From an uncultured Victivallis sp. (GTDB lineage: Bacteria; Verrucomicrobiota; Lentisphaeria; Victivallales; Victivallaceae), in contig CALXOA010000113.1 in NCBI GenBank assembly GCA_944389895.1, forward strand, positions 1 through 49,880: a DNA stretch of 49,880 nucleotides. The letters run 5' to 3'. Positions 33,959 through 42,348 of this stretch are shown here, in pieces (the first letter of the stretch is position 1; every line of letters starts with the position of its first letter). The notes beneath the pieces are model-generated. The model searched no databases. It was given only the letters and a program-made list of their open reading frames with translations, and was not told the origin of the DNA. The translations under genes and the position numbers were made by a program.

Positions 33959-34995
33959 AACTGGACACCTTCATCAACGGAATCACTCAGGGGTTTCTCG
34001 CACCGCGCGGCTACTTCAACACACCGGAGGCGGAGGAATCCACCGCCCGGCTGATCGGTCTCGGCGTCAACTTCGTCGCACTGGTGGTCAATCAGTTTCA
34101 GGAGACATTCGCCTCAACCCGGATCTTTCCGGACAATGTGCGCACCGTCGACGACACCGAGCTCACCGCGCAGATCAGGCGGCTTCACGATGCCGGAATC
34201 AAGGTGATGCTCAAACCGATGCTCGAACCGCTGGACAGCATCTGGCGCGGTCTGATCCATCAGGACCGGGGCAACATCATCGCCGAAACGAGGACCGACA
34301 CCGTGACGCCATGGTTCGCCTCCTACCGGGAGTTCATGCGGCGCTATGCCGTGATCGCCGAAGCGACGAAATGCGAAATGTTCTGCATCGGCTGCGAACT
34401 CGACGGGATGGACTATCATCGTCCGGAATGGGAGGAAATCATCCGTTTCGTCCGGGGCCTCTATTCAGGAATCGTAACCTACAATATGACCATGAAGATA
34501 GAGGAGTTTCCCGACAATCGCCGCTGGATGTCACAACTCGACCTCGTCGGAATCTCCGGCTATTTCAAGGTGAGCCCGAAAGGACGAACCGCTACCAGGG
34601 CTGAAATGTGCGAGGGCTGGAAGCGCTGGCGCGACAAGCTCGCGACCTTCCACGAATGGATCGGCCGACCGCTCTTCTTCGCCGAAACCGGGACCCGTCC
34701 GGTTGTCGGCGCTGGCGGCGTGACCGGCGATTTCGCCGACGATCATCTGCAGTATTCCGAAGAGGAACAGGCCGACTACTACTCAAGCACCCTTGACGTT
34801 CTCGCACCGGAACCGTGGTTCTACGGCACCATGTGGTGGAAACACGACGAACATCAGCACCGGCCGAACTACTACCTGAGCGACGGACACTACGTCGGCT
34901 GCGAACCGGCGGAACTTCTGCGCCGACGCATGCGCGAATGGTGCGCACGGCCGACTCCTTCCCGTAACGCCATCGAACCGGCGCAGATGAAATGA
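33955..34995 (+). CDS. GH113-like glycoside hydrolase
   Basis: A 346-residue single-domain TIM barrel with no signal peptide. MKLDTFINGITQGFLAPRGYF, VNFVALVVNQFQ and GIKVMLKPMLEP are typical of the GH113 group (known members are beta-mannanases). The probable acid/base is Glu148 in FCIGCELDG and the nucleophile Glu244 in LFFAETGTRP. The C-terminal WFYGTMWWKHDEH is an aromatic substrate-binding strand. Cytoplasmic location suggests it acts on imported oligosaccharides. Overlaps iclR and the transporter gene by 4 bp each. Confidence 0.7.
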   Translation: MKLDTFINGITQGFLAPRGYFNTPEAEESTARLIGLGVNFVALVVNQFQETFASTRIFPDNVRTVDDTELTAQIRRLHDAGIKVMLKPMLEPLDSIWRGLIHQDRGNIIAETRTDTVTPWFASYREFMRRYAVIAEATKCEMFCIGCELDGMDYHRPEWEEIIRFVRGLYSGIVTYNMTMKIEEFPDNRRWMSQLDLVGISGYFKVSPKGRTATRAEMCEGWKRWRDKLATFHEWIGRPLFFAETGTRPVVGAGGVTGDFADDHLQYSEEEQADYYSSTLDVLAPEPWFYGTMWWKHDEHQHRPNYYLSDGHYVGCEPAELLRRRMREWCARPTPSRNAIEPAQMK

Positions 34996-35879
34996 CCGTC
35001 GGATTCCTTCTGACCTCTCTGCTCGGCCTCCTGTGGGCGGCGGTGGGGATCACCGTCGCCCTGGCCAGACGCCGGAATTGCCCGATCTGGCATTTCTACA
35101 CCGCGGGAAGCGGAGGTGCGGCGTTTCTGTGCTGGATCTGGTGGAGTTTTGATCCCGTCGGCAGCGGAGCAATCCCCCGTCTTCTGCTGTTCACCGCACC
35201 GGCGGCGATCTTCAATGCGCTGGGGCAGGCACTGACGATGTACAATCTGAAATCCAGCGGCCGGGCTCTCGCCTTCGCCCTGCCGCAGACCAATTTCATC
35301 TTTCCCTTTCTCTATGCGGGAATCTTTCTGGGAGGAGTATTCAACGTTCTGAATGTGACCGGCCTGGCGCTGATCACCGCAGCGATCCTCTGCTCCGGAC
35401 AACGCGAAACGGAGAACGGGAGCAGGCGTGCCCTGTTGAGTTTCCGTGAACTCGGACTGGGCGTCGCCGCCGCCGTCATCGTCGGAATGGGGCAGATCTT
35501 TCTTCTCTACGCCGCCGACACGGGCGGCGATGCTCCGCCGATCCTGAAATCCGCTTTGATTCTGACTGTATCGACGGCGGTCTACGGGACCGGTGCATGG
35601 ATTGACCGCCGCCGCCCCCGAAGGCTCAAATTCCGATCGCTGCGCTATGGTCTTCTCTGGAGCATCGCCGCAACGCTCTCCTATTACGTTCTGTTCTGTT
35701 CCATCGCGGTAATGGCGGAGTCAAATCGATCCGGCGTGGTCTTTGCACTGGCAGGGTCAATGACCATCGTGCTCTTCTGGCTCTTTTCGGCACTGAAACT
35801 GCGCGACCGGGTATCGAAGCGCCAGATCGCCATCCTGCTGCTGATCCTCGCCGGAATCGTGACGATACGGCTGGGCTGA
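34992..35879 (+). CDS. DMT-superfamily (EamA-like) transporter
   Basis: The 295-residue protein has about ten membrane helices arranged as two five-helix halves. The first half is FLLTSLLGLLWAAVGITVAL, LLLFTAPAAIFNALGQALTMYNL and FPFLYAGIFLGGVFNVLNVTGLALI. The second is LGVAAAVIVGMGQIFLLYAAD, SIAATLSYYVLFCSIAVMAES and IAILLLILAGIVTIRL. This fits the EamA/RhaT type of sugar or metabolite carrier. Cotranscription with IclR and a glycosidase (4-bp overlap) suggests it moves the sugar released by that enzyme. It converges with the DUF2264 gene, with 6 bp between stops. Confidence 0.75.
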   Translation: MTVGFLLTSLLGLLWAAVGITVALARRRNCPIWHFYTAGSGGAAFLCWIWWSFDPVGSGAIPRLLLFTAPAAIFNALGQALTMYNLKSSGRALAFALPQTNFIFPFLYAGIFLGGVFNVLNVTGLALITAAILCSGQRETENGSRRALLSFRELGLGVAAAVIVGMGQIFLLYAADTGGDAPPILKSALILTVSTAVYGTGAWIDRRRPRRLKFRSLRYGLLWSIAATLSYYVLFCSIAVMAESNRSGVVFALAGSMTIVLFWLFSALKLRDRVSKRQIAILLLILAGIVTIRLG

Positions 35880-35885
35880 ATCCGC

Positions 35886-37019
35886 TCAGATTGCGTGATC
35901 GGCCGGAAGGTCGACACCGTTCCACAACTTCACGCTGCTCCACGGTTCGTCCGGCAATGACCAGAAAGGATCCTCCGGCGGCAAACCGAGCGGCAGAAAC
36001 GCCGTCGTGCAGAGATAGAGGCTGCCGGTATTGATGTACACCTCCCCCAGACCGGGCTGAAAACCGGACAATCCGATCCGCAGCCAGCCATCCCGATCGA
36101 AGGTACCGGGAGCATCCAGCGTGCGCCGGATCACCGCGGTGAGCGCACCGCGCACCGCCGCAGGCGAAAGCTCCTCCGGCAGGTTCCGGTCAAGCGCCAT
36201 CGCCGCAAGCAGATGAAACGCGCCACAGCGATAGGTAATCGAACGGCCGATCGCCGGATAGCTTCCATCCGTCCCGATCATCCGCTCCAGGATCACGGCA
36301 TACCGTCGCGCGGCGGCCGTCATCTGTTCCCGCACCCCACACCGGCGCTGAGTGGAAACCTCCGCCTCGGGGAAGCTCCGGAACACTTCGAGCGCCATCG
36401 GCTGAATCACGAAACTGTTGTAGTAATCCCAGTGAAATTCCGGCCCGTCGCCGTAGATTCCATCCCCGCAATAATACCCCTTGAAGGTGTTGATCGCGTA
36501 TTCAACCCGCATCCGATCGAACGGCTCCCCCGCGAACTTCATGAAGCACTCCACCATCGCCGAAAAGAAAAGCCAGTTGTTGCACGCCGGCGTGATTTCC
36601 CGACTCGAAGCGAGTGCGGCGACGAGATTGCGCCGGACATCCGGTGCGAGGCGTTCCCACAATTCACGTGGCGCCCGCAGAATCCCGTGGGCGAGAAACG
36701 CCGAATCCACCAGCGGCTGCATCCCGCGGTTGAAATTCAGAAATCCCGGTGATGCCGGATCGACCGCCACGGCGATCGCCCGCCGGGCCAGCTCGGCAAA
36801 TTCGACGCGCAACGCCTCCTCCGGTCCGGTGAGACCGGTGCACTCCAGCCACGGAGCAATCCCGGTCAGAGTCCGCCCCAGTGCCTCAAGACCGGCTGAA
36901 GCCGCGCCGCGTCCGTCGGGCAGCGGCAGCTCGACGGCCAGCCGGCTGGCCGCCGCGGATTCCAGCGGACGACGCACCACCTGTTCAAGACGCAACACCT
37001 GCTCTCTGCGATCATTCAT
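35886..37019 (-). CDS. DUF2264-family protein (GH154-like)
   Basis: The 377-residue alpha/alpha-barrel type protein has the DUF2264 hallmarks: ITPACNNWLFFSAMVECFMKF, YAINTFKGYYCGDGIYGDGPEFHWDYYNSFVIQPM, and IGTDGSYPAIGRSITYRCGAFH, ending in FQPGLGEVYINTGSLYLCTTAFLPLGLP. DUF2264 has been linked to family GH154, which includes beta-glucuronidases, so uronic acid removal is a reasonable guess. No signal peptide. It overlaps the DeoR gene by 4 bp and is its downstream partner. Confidence 0.82.
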   Translation of the reverse strand: MNDRREQVLRLEQVVRRPLESAAASRLAVELPLPDGRGAASAGLEALGRTLTGIAPWLECTGLTGPEEALRVEFAELARRAIAVAVDPASPGFLNFNRGMQPLVDSAFLAHGILRAPRELWERLAPDVRRNLVAALASSREITPACNNWLFFSAMVECFMKFAGEPFDRMRVEYAINTFKGYYCGDGIYGDGPEFHWDYYNSFVIQPMALEVFRSFPEAEVSTQRRCGVREQMTAAARRYAVILERMIGTDGSYPAIGRSITYRCGAFHLLAAMALDRNLPEELSPAAVRGALTAVIRRTLDAPGTFDRDGWLRIGLSGFQPGLGEVYINTGSLYLCTTAFLPLGLPPEDPFWSLPDEPWSSVKLWNGVDLPADHAI

Positions 37020-37804
37020 TTCCGACTTCTGTCCTTTCCGGTATGTTCAAACTGGACGCTGCGCCCGTAGAAATAACCGGGCGGCGGCGCATCTGAAATC
37101 AGCTGATCGAGCGCCGACAGCGGCGCAATCGGGAAGATCCCGGACTTGTCGAACTTGTCACTGCCGATCAGAAGGCAGCGGTAAGCGGCGCGGTCGATCA
37201 CCCGCCGCAGAAACTGAGCATGATATTCGTGCCGAGAAGAGATACCTTCCGGTGTGATTCCGAGCGCCGACAGAAACGCCTTGTCGATCGACAGGAACTC
37301 AAGTTCCCGCGTAGTCGCCTGCCCCAGAAAGGCGTTGAGCTGCAAATCATAGTTCCCGCCGAGAGCAATCAGGAAATAACCGGGCGGAAACAACGGAAAC
37401 TCCTGAATGATCAGAACGGAATTGGTCACGATCGTCAGGCTGGAGAAGACCGATTTCTGCAGGAGTCGTGCCAGATAATAGACCGTGGTGGAGGAATCGA
37501 GGAAGATGATGTCCCCGTCGCAAATCTCCGCCATCGCCGCTTCGGCAATGATCTGCTTGACTTCGCGATTGTTGATCAGCCGGTCCCGGTAATGCCCGGA
37601 CAGCGCCGGCAGCGCGGCGGCGGTTTCCACCGCGGCGACACCTCCGTGAACCTTCCGTACCTGTCCCGACCGGACCAGGGCGGCCACATCGCGGTGAATC
37701 GTCGCGATGGAGACCTTGAACACCTCCATCAATTCCGCAAGAGAGCAGTATTTATGCTCTCTGACATATTCGACGATTTCAAATGAACGAAGAGATTTCA
37801 TCAT
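37016..37804 (-). CDS. DeoR-family transcriptional regulator (IolR/GlpR type)
   Basis: The 262-residue protein has an N-terminal winged helix (about 3-58: SFEIVEYVREHKYCSLAELMEVFKVSIATIHRDVAALVRSGQVRKVHGG) and a sugar-phosphate isomerase-like sensor domain (DIIFLDSSTTVYYLARLL, LTIVTNSVLIIQE, LGGNYDLQLNAFLGQ). DeoR regulators respond to phosphorylated sugars and often bind tandem repeats. The array at 38965-39028, upstream of the sugar operon and of the divergent unit that contains this gene, is a good candidate target. Start: one of two adjacent ATGs at 37804/37801. Confidence 0.87.
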   Translation of the reverse strand: MMKSLRSFEIVEYVREHKYCSLAELMEVFKVSIATIHRDVAALVRSGQVRKVHGGVAAVETAAALPALSGHYRDRLINNREVKQIIAEAAMAEICDGDIIFLDSSTTVYYLARLLQKSVFSSLTIVTNSVLIIQEFPLFPPGYFLIALGGNYDLQLNAFLGQATTRELEFLSIDKAFLSALGITPEGISSRHEYHAQFLRRVIDRAAYRCLLIGSDKFDKSGIFPIAPLSALDQLISDAPPPGYFYGRSVQFEHTGKDRSRK

Positions 37805-37851
37805 ATCTTCCCGGCATTCCGCCTCTGATCTGAATCGTATTCCCGGGGCCT

Positions 37852-37879
37852 AACATATCCCATCCGAATTGATTTTCAA
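37852..37879 (-). promoter_or_regulatory. Sigma70-type promoter for the DeoR-DUF2264 pair
   Basis: Minus-strand -35 TTGAAA (37874-37879), 16-bp spacer and -10 TATGTT (37852-37857), with a start near 37845. The genes could also be read from the upstream promoter at 38931-38958. Confidence 0.5.
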
Positions 37880-37895
37880 CGTAAAATGAGAGATT

Positions 37896-38894
37896 TCATT
37901 CAAAATCCATCCGAACCGGCTCCCCCCTGCCGGCCGCTTCCAGCACCGGTTCGATGCCGCGCGCTCCGGGAGCAACCTCCACACAGCGGATTTCGAGGTC
38001 ATTGCAGAGCACGAAGAGACGCTGGGGACACCGCAACACCCCGTGCAGCAACCAGCTCCAGCGTGATCCGGCCGGTTCCACCAGAATCGGAACAGGCTCC
38101 TGCCCCTCCTCCCACAACGCCCTCTCTTCTCCGAGATAGTGGAATCCCGGCTCACCGGCCGACGGCGACTCCGCCTCCAAGCTCCCCGGAACATCGTGCT
38201 GTGCCGGAAAAAAGCCGTCATGTCGATCCGCATAATTGAACAACCACATCCGGATATTGTCCAGACGTGCCGGTACAATATCCTCTTCTTCCCACCGGGC
38301 CCGTTCCATTTCGATTCCCGCCCACAGCACGGTTCCCACCACCGTCAGACACCCGACAAGAATCAACATACCGCGGGAGAACCAGCCCCGCATCCTCTCC
38401 CGCGGCACTCCGGCCGCCGTCAAGCCGGTGCACAATCCGGTCCAGGCTGCCTCGTCGGGGAAACAACGGCGCAACAGGAAAACGAATTGCAGTTCTCCGC
38501 AGAACAGCAGCAGGCACTCTCCGGAGGCCGCCCATCCGGTAAAAAACTCCGGCAACCGGACTCTGAAACTTCCCCGGTACGATTCCCCTTCCAGCAGATC
38601 ATCCCGGAAATGGAGCGTCTCAACCGTTTCCGGCCCGTCGATGCTGCGCCAGTGACGCAGGGAACTGCGACGGCACAGATCATACCGCAGATACCGGAAC
38701 AGAAGGCAGACGACTGCCGCGACAATGACTCCGCTCCACCAGATGCCGCCGATATACACGACCAGCATCCCGTACCCGCAACCGAAGCACAACGACAGAG
38801 CGAGATTCCTCCGGGAATACCGATATCGAAACCACAGCCGGAAAGCACGGTTGAAATCTTCCTCCGTCATCTGTTGCCGAATCGTCAGATCCAT
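37896..38894 (-). CDS. Membrane protein with YcxB-like domain and unknown C-terminal part
   Basis: The 332-residue protein has two early membrane helices (LALSLCFGCGYGMLVVYIGGIWWSGVIVAAVVCLLF). A YcxB-like cytoplasmic domain follows (LHFRDDLLEGESYRGSFRVRLPEFFTGWAASGECLLLFCGELQFVFLLRRCFPDEAAW), then a third helix (MLILVGCLTVVGTVLWAG). The C-terminal part (LDNIRMWLFNYADRHDGFFPA) resembles the mature part of DUF1559-type pseudopilins. Function unknown. The ATG at 38894 has AAGGGA eight bases upstream. It is transcribed divergently from the sugar operon and may carry DeoR in the same message. Confidence 0.65.
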   Translation of the reverse strand: MDLTIRQQMTEEDFNRAFRLWFRYRYSRRNLALSLCFGCGYGMLVVYIGGIWWSGVIVAAVVCLLFRYLRYDLCRRSSLRHWRSIDGPETVETLHFRDDLLEGESYRGSFRVRLPEFFTGWAASGECLLLFCGELQFVFLLRRCFPDEAAWTGLCTGLTAAGVPRERMRGWFSRGMLILVGCLTVVGTVLWAGIEMERARWEEEDIVPARLDNIRMWLFNYADRHDGFFPAQHDVPGSLEAESPSAGEPGFHYLGEERALWEEGQEPVPILVEPAGSRWSWLLHGVLRCPQRLFVLCNDLEIRCVEVAPGARGIEPVLEAAGRGEPVRMDFE

Positions 38895-38930
38895 ATCCCC
38901 GATCCCTTCAGTTCCTCTGATCCGGGCAAT

Positions 38931-38958
38931 ACCATACACCCGTACCGGGAAATTGCAA
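38931..38958 (-). promoter_or_regulatory. Divergent promoter for the YcxB-like gene
   Basis: Minus-strand -35 TTGCAA (38953-38958), 16-bp spacer and -10 TATGGT (38931-38936). Its -35 box is only 6 bp from the ATCA repeat array, which would therefore sit just upstream of both this promoter and the opposing one. Confidence 0.5.
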
Positions 38959-38964
38959 ATCCAC

Positions 38965-39028
38965 ATCAAAAATTATCAAAATATGATCATTTTATCATCA
39001 TAATTTATCATTATTTCATCAATTCAGC
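38965..39028. repeat. Six helically phased ATCA repeats, operator array
   Basis: ATCA starts at 38965, 38975, 38986, 38997, 39007 and 39018, that is at spacings of 10, 11, 11, 10 and 11 bp, each followed by an A/T-rich stretch. All six copies thus lie on the same face of the helix. The array fills the space between the -35 boxes of two divergent promoters (38953-38958 and 39031-39036). IolR of Bacillus, a DeoR-family inositol regulator, is described as binding tandem 11-mers with a YCAA core, which several units here match. Inference: the operator of the nearby DeoR regulator. Confidence 0.65.
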
Positions 39029-39030
39029 TC

Positions 39031-39059
39031 TTGCTTTCCGTCTTGTGCGGCTGTATAAT
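39031..39059 (+). promoter_or_regulatory. Sigma70-type promoter of the seven-gene sugar operon
   Basis: -35 TTGCTT (39031-39036), 17-bp spacer and consensus -10 TATAAT (39054-39059); start near 39066, 40 bases before the PfkB ATG. The ATCA array ends 2 bp upstream of the -35 box. Confidence 0.7.
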
Positions 39060-39105
39060 GAAAAGTAAAACACCACCGGGAACCGGAAAAAAAAGAGAAA
39101 GAAAG

Positions 39106-40017
39106 ATGGCAGATTCCGTCAGATACCCCGAATTTATCTCGCTCGGCTATTGCAGCAACGACCACCTGTGCCGCCTGCCGGAAATTCCGATCGATCACAA
39201 GGTCGAAATGATCGAACATGAGATTCAGGGCGGCGGTCCCGCCGCGGATGCGGCGGTCGCGGCCGCCCGGCTCGGCTTGTCCACGCTGTTTGCAACCAGC
39301 ATCGGCGACGATGACGACGGCCGCCGGATCCTCCGCGATCTCGAAGCGGAAGGAATCGACACTTCGCGCATTGCAGTCCGTCCCGGCTGCGGTTCGCCGA
39401 TCTCCTACTGCTGGATCGACGCCGCGGGGAAACGCAGCGTAGCCTGGAGCAAAAACGGTCTCAAACTGCTCACCGCCGCCGAGGCTCCGGTCGATCTGAT
39501 CCCACACGCAAAAATGCTTCATCTGGACGGCCACCACCCCGATGCCGCGGTCGCCGCAGCGCAGGCGGCCCACGAGGCGGGAGTGCCTGTCTGTCTCGAC
39601 GCGGGAACCTTCACGCCGCGGATCGATGAACTCCTTGAGCTGGCCGACCTGTTGATCGCCTCGGAGTATTTCGCGCGCCGGGCAACCGGCGAAACCGACC
39701 TCGACCGGGCACTTGTGGGCCTGCTCCGGTACGGCGCCCGGGTTACCGGAATCACACTCGGAGAGGGCGGTTCGATCTTCTGGAATGACGGAAAGATCCT
39801 GCGCTGTCCGATCTTCCAGTTGCCCGTGGTCGATACCACCGGAGCCGGAGACAGCTTCCACGCCGGGTTTGAATTTCAGTATCTGCGGACAAACGACCTG
39901 ATGAGTTGCGCCCGGTTCGCATCGGCGGTATCCGGTCTCAAATGCGGCAGGCTCGGCGCCCGGGCCGGGTTGCCGACACTCGAACAAGTTGAAACATTCC
40001 TCGCAAACCAACGATAA
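39106..40017 (+). CDS. PfkB-family carbohydrate kinase (IolC/KdgK-like)
   Basis: A ribokinase-fold sugar kinase of 303 residues. The N-terminal substrate signature is IQGGGPAADAAVAAARLGLSTLFATSIGDDDDG. The C-terminal signature with the catalytic Asp is VVDTTGAGDSFHAGF, followed by ASAVSGLKCGRLGARAGLP. It transfers phosphate from ATP to a sugar or sugar acid. By position next to an IolB-like gene and with a class II aldolase in the operon, an IolC-like role on a 2-deoxy-5-keto-gluconate-type acid is possible. KDG or another acid is an alternative. The ATG at 39106 is preferred, since the longer frame begins in the -35 box. Confidence 0.85.
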   Translation: MADSVRYPEFISLGYCSNDHLCRLPEIPIDHKVEMIEHEIQGGGPAADAAVAAARLGLSTLFATSIGDDDDGRRILRDLEAEGIDTSRIAVRPGCGSPISYCWIDAAGKRSVAWSKNGLKLLTAAEAPVDLIPHAKMLHLDGHHPDAAVAAAQAAHEAGVPVCLDAGTFTPRIDELLELADLLIASEYFARRATGETDLDRALVGLLRYGARVTGITLGEGGSIFWNDGKILRCPIFQLPVVDTTGAGDSFHAGFEFQYLRTNDLMSCARFASAVSGLKCGRLGARAGLPTLEQVETFLANQR

Positions 40018-40028
40018 AGGGAAGCACC

Positions 40029-40829
40029 ATGAACAACCAGGAACTGCTGATTCACTGCGATGCACGGCCCGGATTCAACCGGATCTTCGAAGTCGGCGAG
40101 TACGGCATGAAACTGACCGGTTTCGGCCTGCTGGTCGTCAAAGCGGGCGAAACATGGCGCAGCACCACCGGCAACTTCGAGGTCGCCCTCGTGCTGCTCG
40201 GGGGAAAATGCCGAGTCTCGGGTGACGGTTTCGACTTCGCCGAGGTCGGCGGCCGCCGCAACGTGTTCGACGGCAAGCCGCACACCGTCTATCTGCCGCG
40301 CAATACCGGATACACCGTCGCCGGGATCACAGACGTTGAAATCGCGGTCAACATCTCTCCATGCGACCGCGACACCGCCGCTCCGACCGTAATCACTCCG
40401 GAAATGACCCGGACGCTCACCCTGGGGCGCGACAACTTCACCCGGCTGGCGACGATCATGATCGACGAGACGTTCGATTCGCAGCACTTCTACATCGGGG
40501 AAGGGTTGATTCCCTCCGGCAACTGGTCCGGTTATCCGCCGCACCGCCACGACATCGACAATCCGCCCGAGGAGATCGACATGGAGGAGACCTACTTCTA
40601 CCGTTTCGATCCGCCGCAGGGATTCGGCATCCAGAAGATCTACACTCCCGACGGGAGAATCGATAAGACCTACACGGTCAAGTACAACGATACCGTCGCG
40701 ATCGCCGAAGGCTACCACCCGCTGTGCGGCGCACCGGGATATCAGATGTACTACCTCTGGACCATGACCGGTGCCGTCAATCGCGGGTTGATCTCCTCCA
40801 AGGATCCGCAACACGCCTGGGTGAAGTAG
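40029..40829 (+). CDS. iolB: 5-deoxy-glucuronate isomerase-like protein (IolB family)
   Basis: The 266-residue bicupin has family length and motifs: NWSGYPPHRHDIDNPPEEIDMEETYFYRFDPPQGFGIQKIYTPDGRIDKTYTVKYNDTVAIAEGYHPLCGAPGYQMYYLWTMTG, ending in DPQHAWVK. The metal-binding residues lie in the HRHD...E segment and the GYHP histidine. IolB converts 5-deoxy-D-glucuronate to 5-dehydro-2-deoxy-D-gluconate in inositol breakdown. IolG, IolE and IolD are absent here, so it may work on a related sugar acid. RBS AAGGGA six bases upstream. Gaps of 11 and 4 bp to its neighbours. Confidence 0.85.
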   Translation: MNNQELLIHCDARPGFNRIFEVGEYGMKLTGFGLLVVKAGETWRSTTGNFEVALVLLGGKCRVSGDGFDFAEVGGRRNVFDGKPHTVYLPRNTGYTVAGITDVEIAVNISPCDRDTAAPTVITPEMTRTLTLGRDNFTRLATIMIDETFDSQHFYIGEGLIPSGNWSGYPPHRHDIDNPPEEIDMEETYFYRFDPPQGFGIQKIYTPDGRIDKTYTVKYNDTVAIAEGYHPLCGAPGYQMYYLWTMTGAVNRGLISSKDPQHAWVK

Positions 40830-40833
40830 CATC

Positions 40834-42348
40834 ATGGCGGACAGAGATCTGTTGCTCGGAGTCGATTTCGGATCCGGCGGCTGTAAGATTACCCTGATCG
40901 ACGTCAACGGGAATCTGGTCGGAGAAGCCGGCGAGGAGTACCCGACCTTTTACGAACACCCCGGGTGGGCGGAACAGGATCCCGCAGATTGGTTCCGGGC
41001 AATGTGCACGGCACTGGCCCGCGTACGTTCAACAGGAGTCGATTTCAACCGCATTGCCGCGGTCGCCTTCGACGGAAGTACCCATAACGCGGTACTGCTC
41101 GACGGGGCGATGAAGCCGCTGCGCCGGACGATCATGTGGACCGACCAGCGCAGCGTCGCCGAATGCGCCGAACTGGAGCGGGAATCCGGAGAGCTCATCT
41201 TCGCGACCGCCTTCCAGCATCCGACGCCGACCTGGACGCTGCCGCAACTGCGGTGGCTTTCGAAACACGAACCGGAGGTACTGCGCCGGACCCGGCAGTT
41301 GCTGTTCGTCAAGGACTACGTCCGCTTTCAGGTGACGGGCCGCGCGCTGACCGATCACATCGAGGCGCAGGGGACACTCTTCTACGACATGAAGCGGCGC
41401 TGCTGGTCTCCGGAACTGGTCCGGCTCGCAGGAATCACCACGGAGCTCCTGCCCGAACTGTGCGAACCGACCGATGTCGCCGGAGAAGTGACCTCCACCG
41501 CCTCCGCGGCAACCGGGATTCCGGCCGGCACACCGGTGATCTGCGGCAGTTCGGACTCCGCGGCCGAGGATTACGGAGCCGGTGCGATCGAACCGGGCGA
41601 CGCCATCGTCAAGCTCGCCACGGCGGGAAACGTGAATGTGATGACCGCCGACGCCCACCCTCATCCGCAGACCCTGACCTATTCGCACATCGTGCCGGGC
41701 ATGTGGTACACGGTTTCGGCGACCAACGCGGCAGCGGTCTGCCAGCGCTGGTTCCGCGACCAGTTCTGCGAGACGGAAAAGGCGGAAGGAATCCGGCTCG
41801 GGATCAGGAGTTTCGAACTGATGGACAAACTTGCAGCCACCAGTCCGGTCGGAGCGAATGGAGTGTTCTTCCATCCTTATCTGCAGGGAGAACGGTGTCC
41901 CTACTGGGATCCGCAGTTGCGCGGCAGCTTCACGGGACTCGGGATGCATTCGACCCGGGCGGACTTTCTGCGCGCATTGCTGGAAGGGGTCGCCTTCAGC
42001 CTTCGCGACTGCCGGCGGTTGATCGATGAACTCGATCTGCAGATGAAACGGATCTTCCTGATCGGCGGCGGCGCCCGCAGTGTCCTCTGGAGCGAGATCG
42101 TCTGCGATGTGATGAACGTACCGGTCGCACTGCCTGCGCCTGGGGACGCGAGTTTCGGAGCCGCACTGCTGGCCGGGACCGGAATCGGACTCTTCCCGGA
42201 CAGCCGCAGCGCAGTCCGCCGTTGCCTCAGGATCACCCGCCGGATCGAGCCGGATCCTGTTCGGAGTGCCCGTTATGACAAACTCTTTCAGGTGTACCGC
42301 AACATCCACGACGCGCTGGCGCCGGTTTATGAAGGAATCCAATCATGA
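40834..42348 (+). CDS. FGGY-family carbohydrate kinase (xylulokinase-like)
   Basis: The 504-residue two-domain kinase has the phosphate-1 motif LLGVDFGSGGCKITLID, the sugar-binding part AVAFDGSTHNAVLLD, TIMWTDQRS, ICGSSDSAAEDYGAGAIEPGD and the C-terminal adenosine motif IFLIGGGARSVLWSEIVCDVMNVPV. FGGY kinases phosphorylate ketoses such as xylulose, fuculose and rhamnulose. Its coupling (ATGA overlap) with an isomerase of the fucose/arabinose type predicts an aldose-to-ketose-to-ketose-phosphate sequence. Confidence 0.9.
   Translation: MADRDLLLGVDFGSGGCKITLIDVNGNLVGEAGEEYPTFYEHPGWAEQDPADWFRAMCTALARVRSTGVDFNRIAAVAFDGSTHNAVLLDGAMKPLRRTIMWTDQRSVAECAELERESGELIFATAFQHPTPTWTLPQLRWLSKHEPEVLRRTRQLLFVKDYVRFQVTGRALTDHIEAQGTLFYDMKRRCWSPELVRLAGITTELLPELCEPTDVAGEVTSTASAATGIPAGTPVICGSSDSAAEDYGAGAIEPGDAIVKLATAGNVNVMTADAHPHPQTLTYSHIVPGMWYTVSATNAAAVCQRWFRDQFCETEKAEGIRLGIRSFELMDKLAATSPVGANGVFFHPYLQGERCPYWDPQLRGSFTGLGMHSTRADFLRALLEGVAFSLRDCRRLIDELDLQMKRIFLIGGGARSVLWSEIVCDVMNVPVALPAPGDASFGAALLAGTGIGLFPDSRSAVRRCLRITRRIEPDPVRSARYDKLFQVYRNIHDALAPVYEGIQS

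Noticed and set aside
38965..39028. CRISPR array
   Set aside because: The repeat unit is only 10-11 bp with no spacers, and there are no cas genes; it fits a regulator binding array instead.
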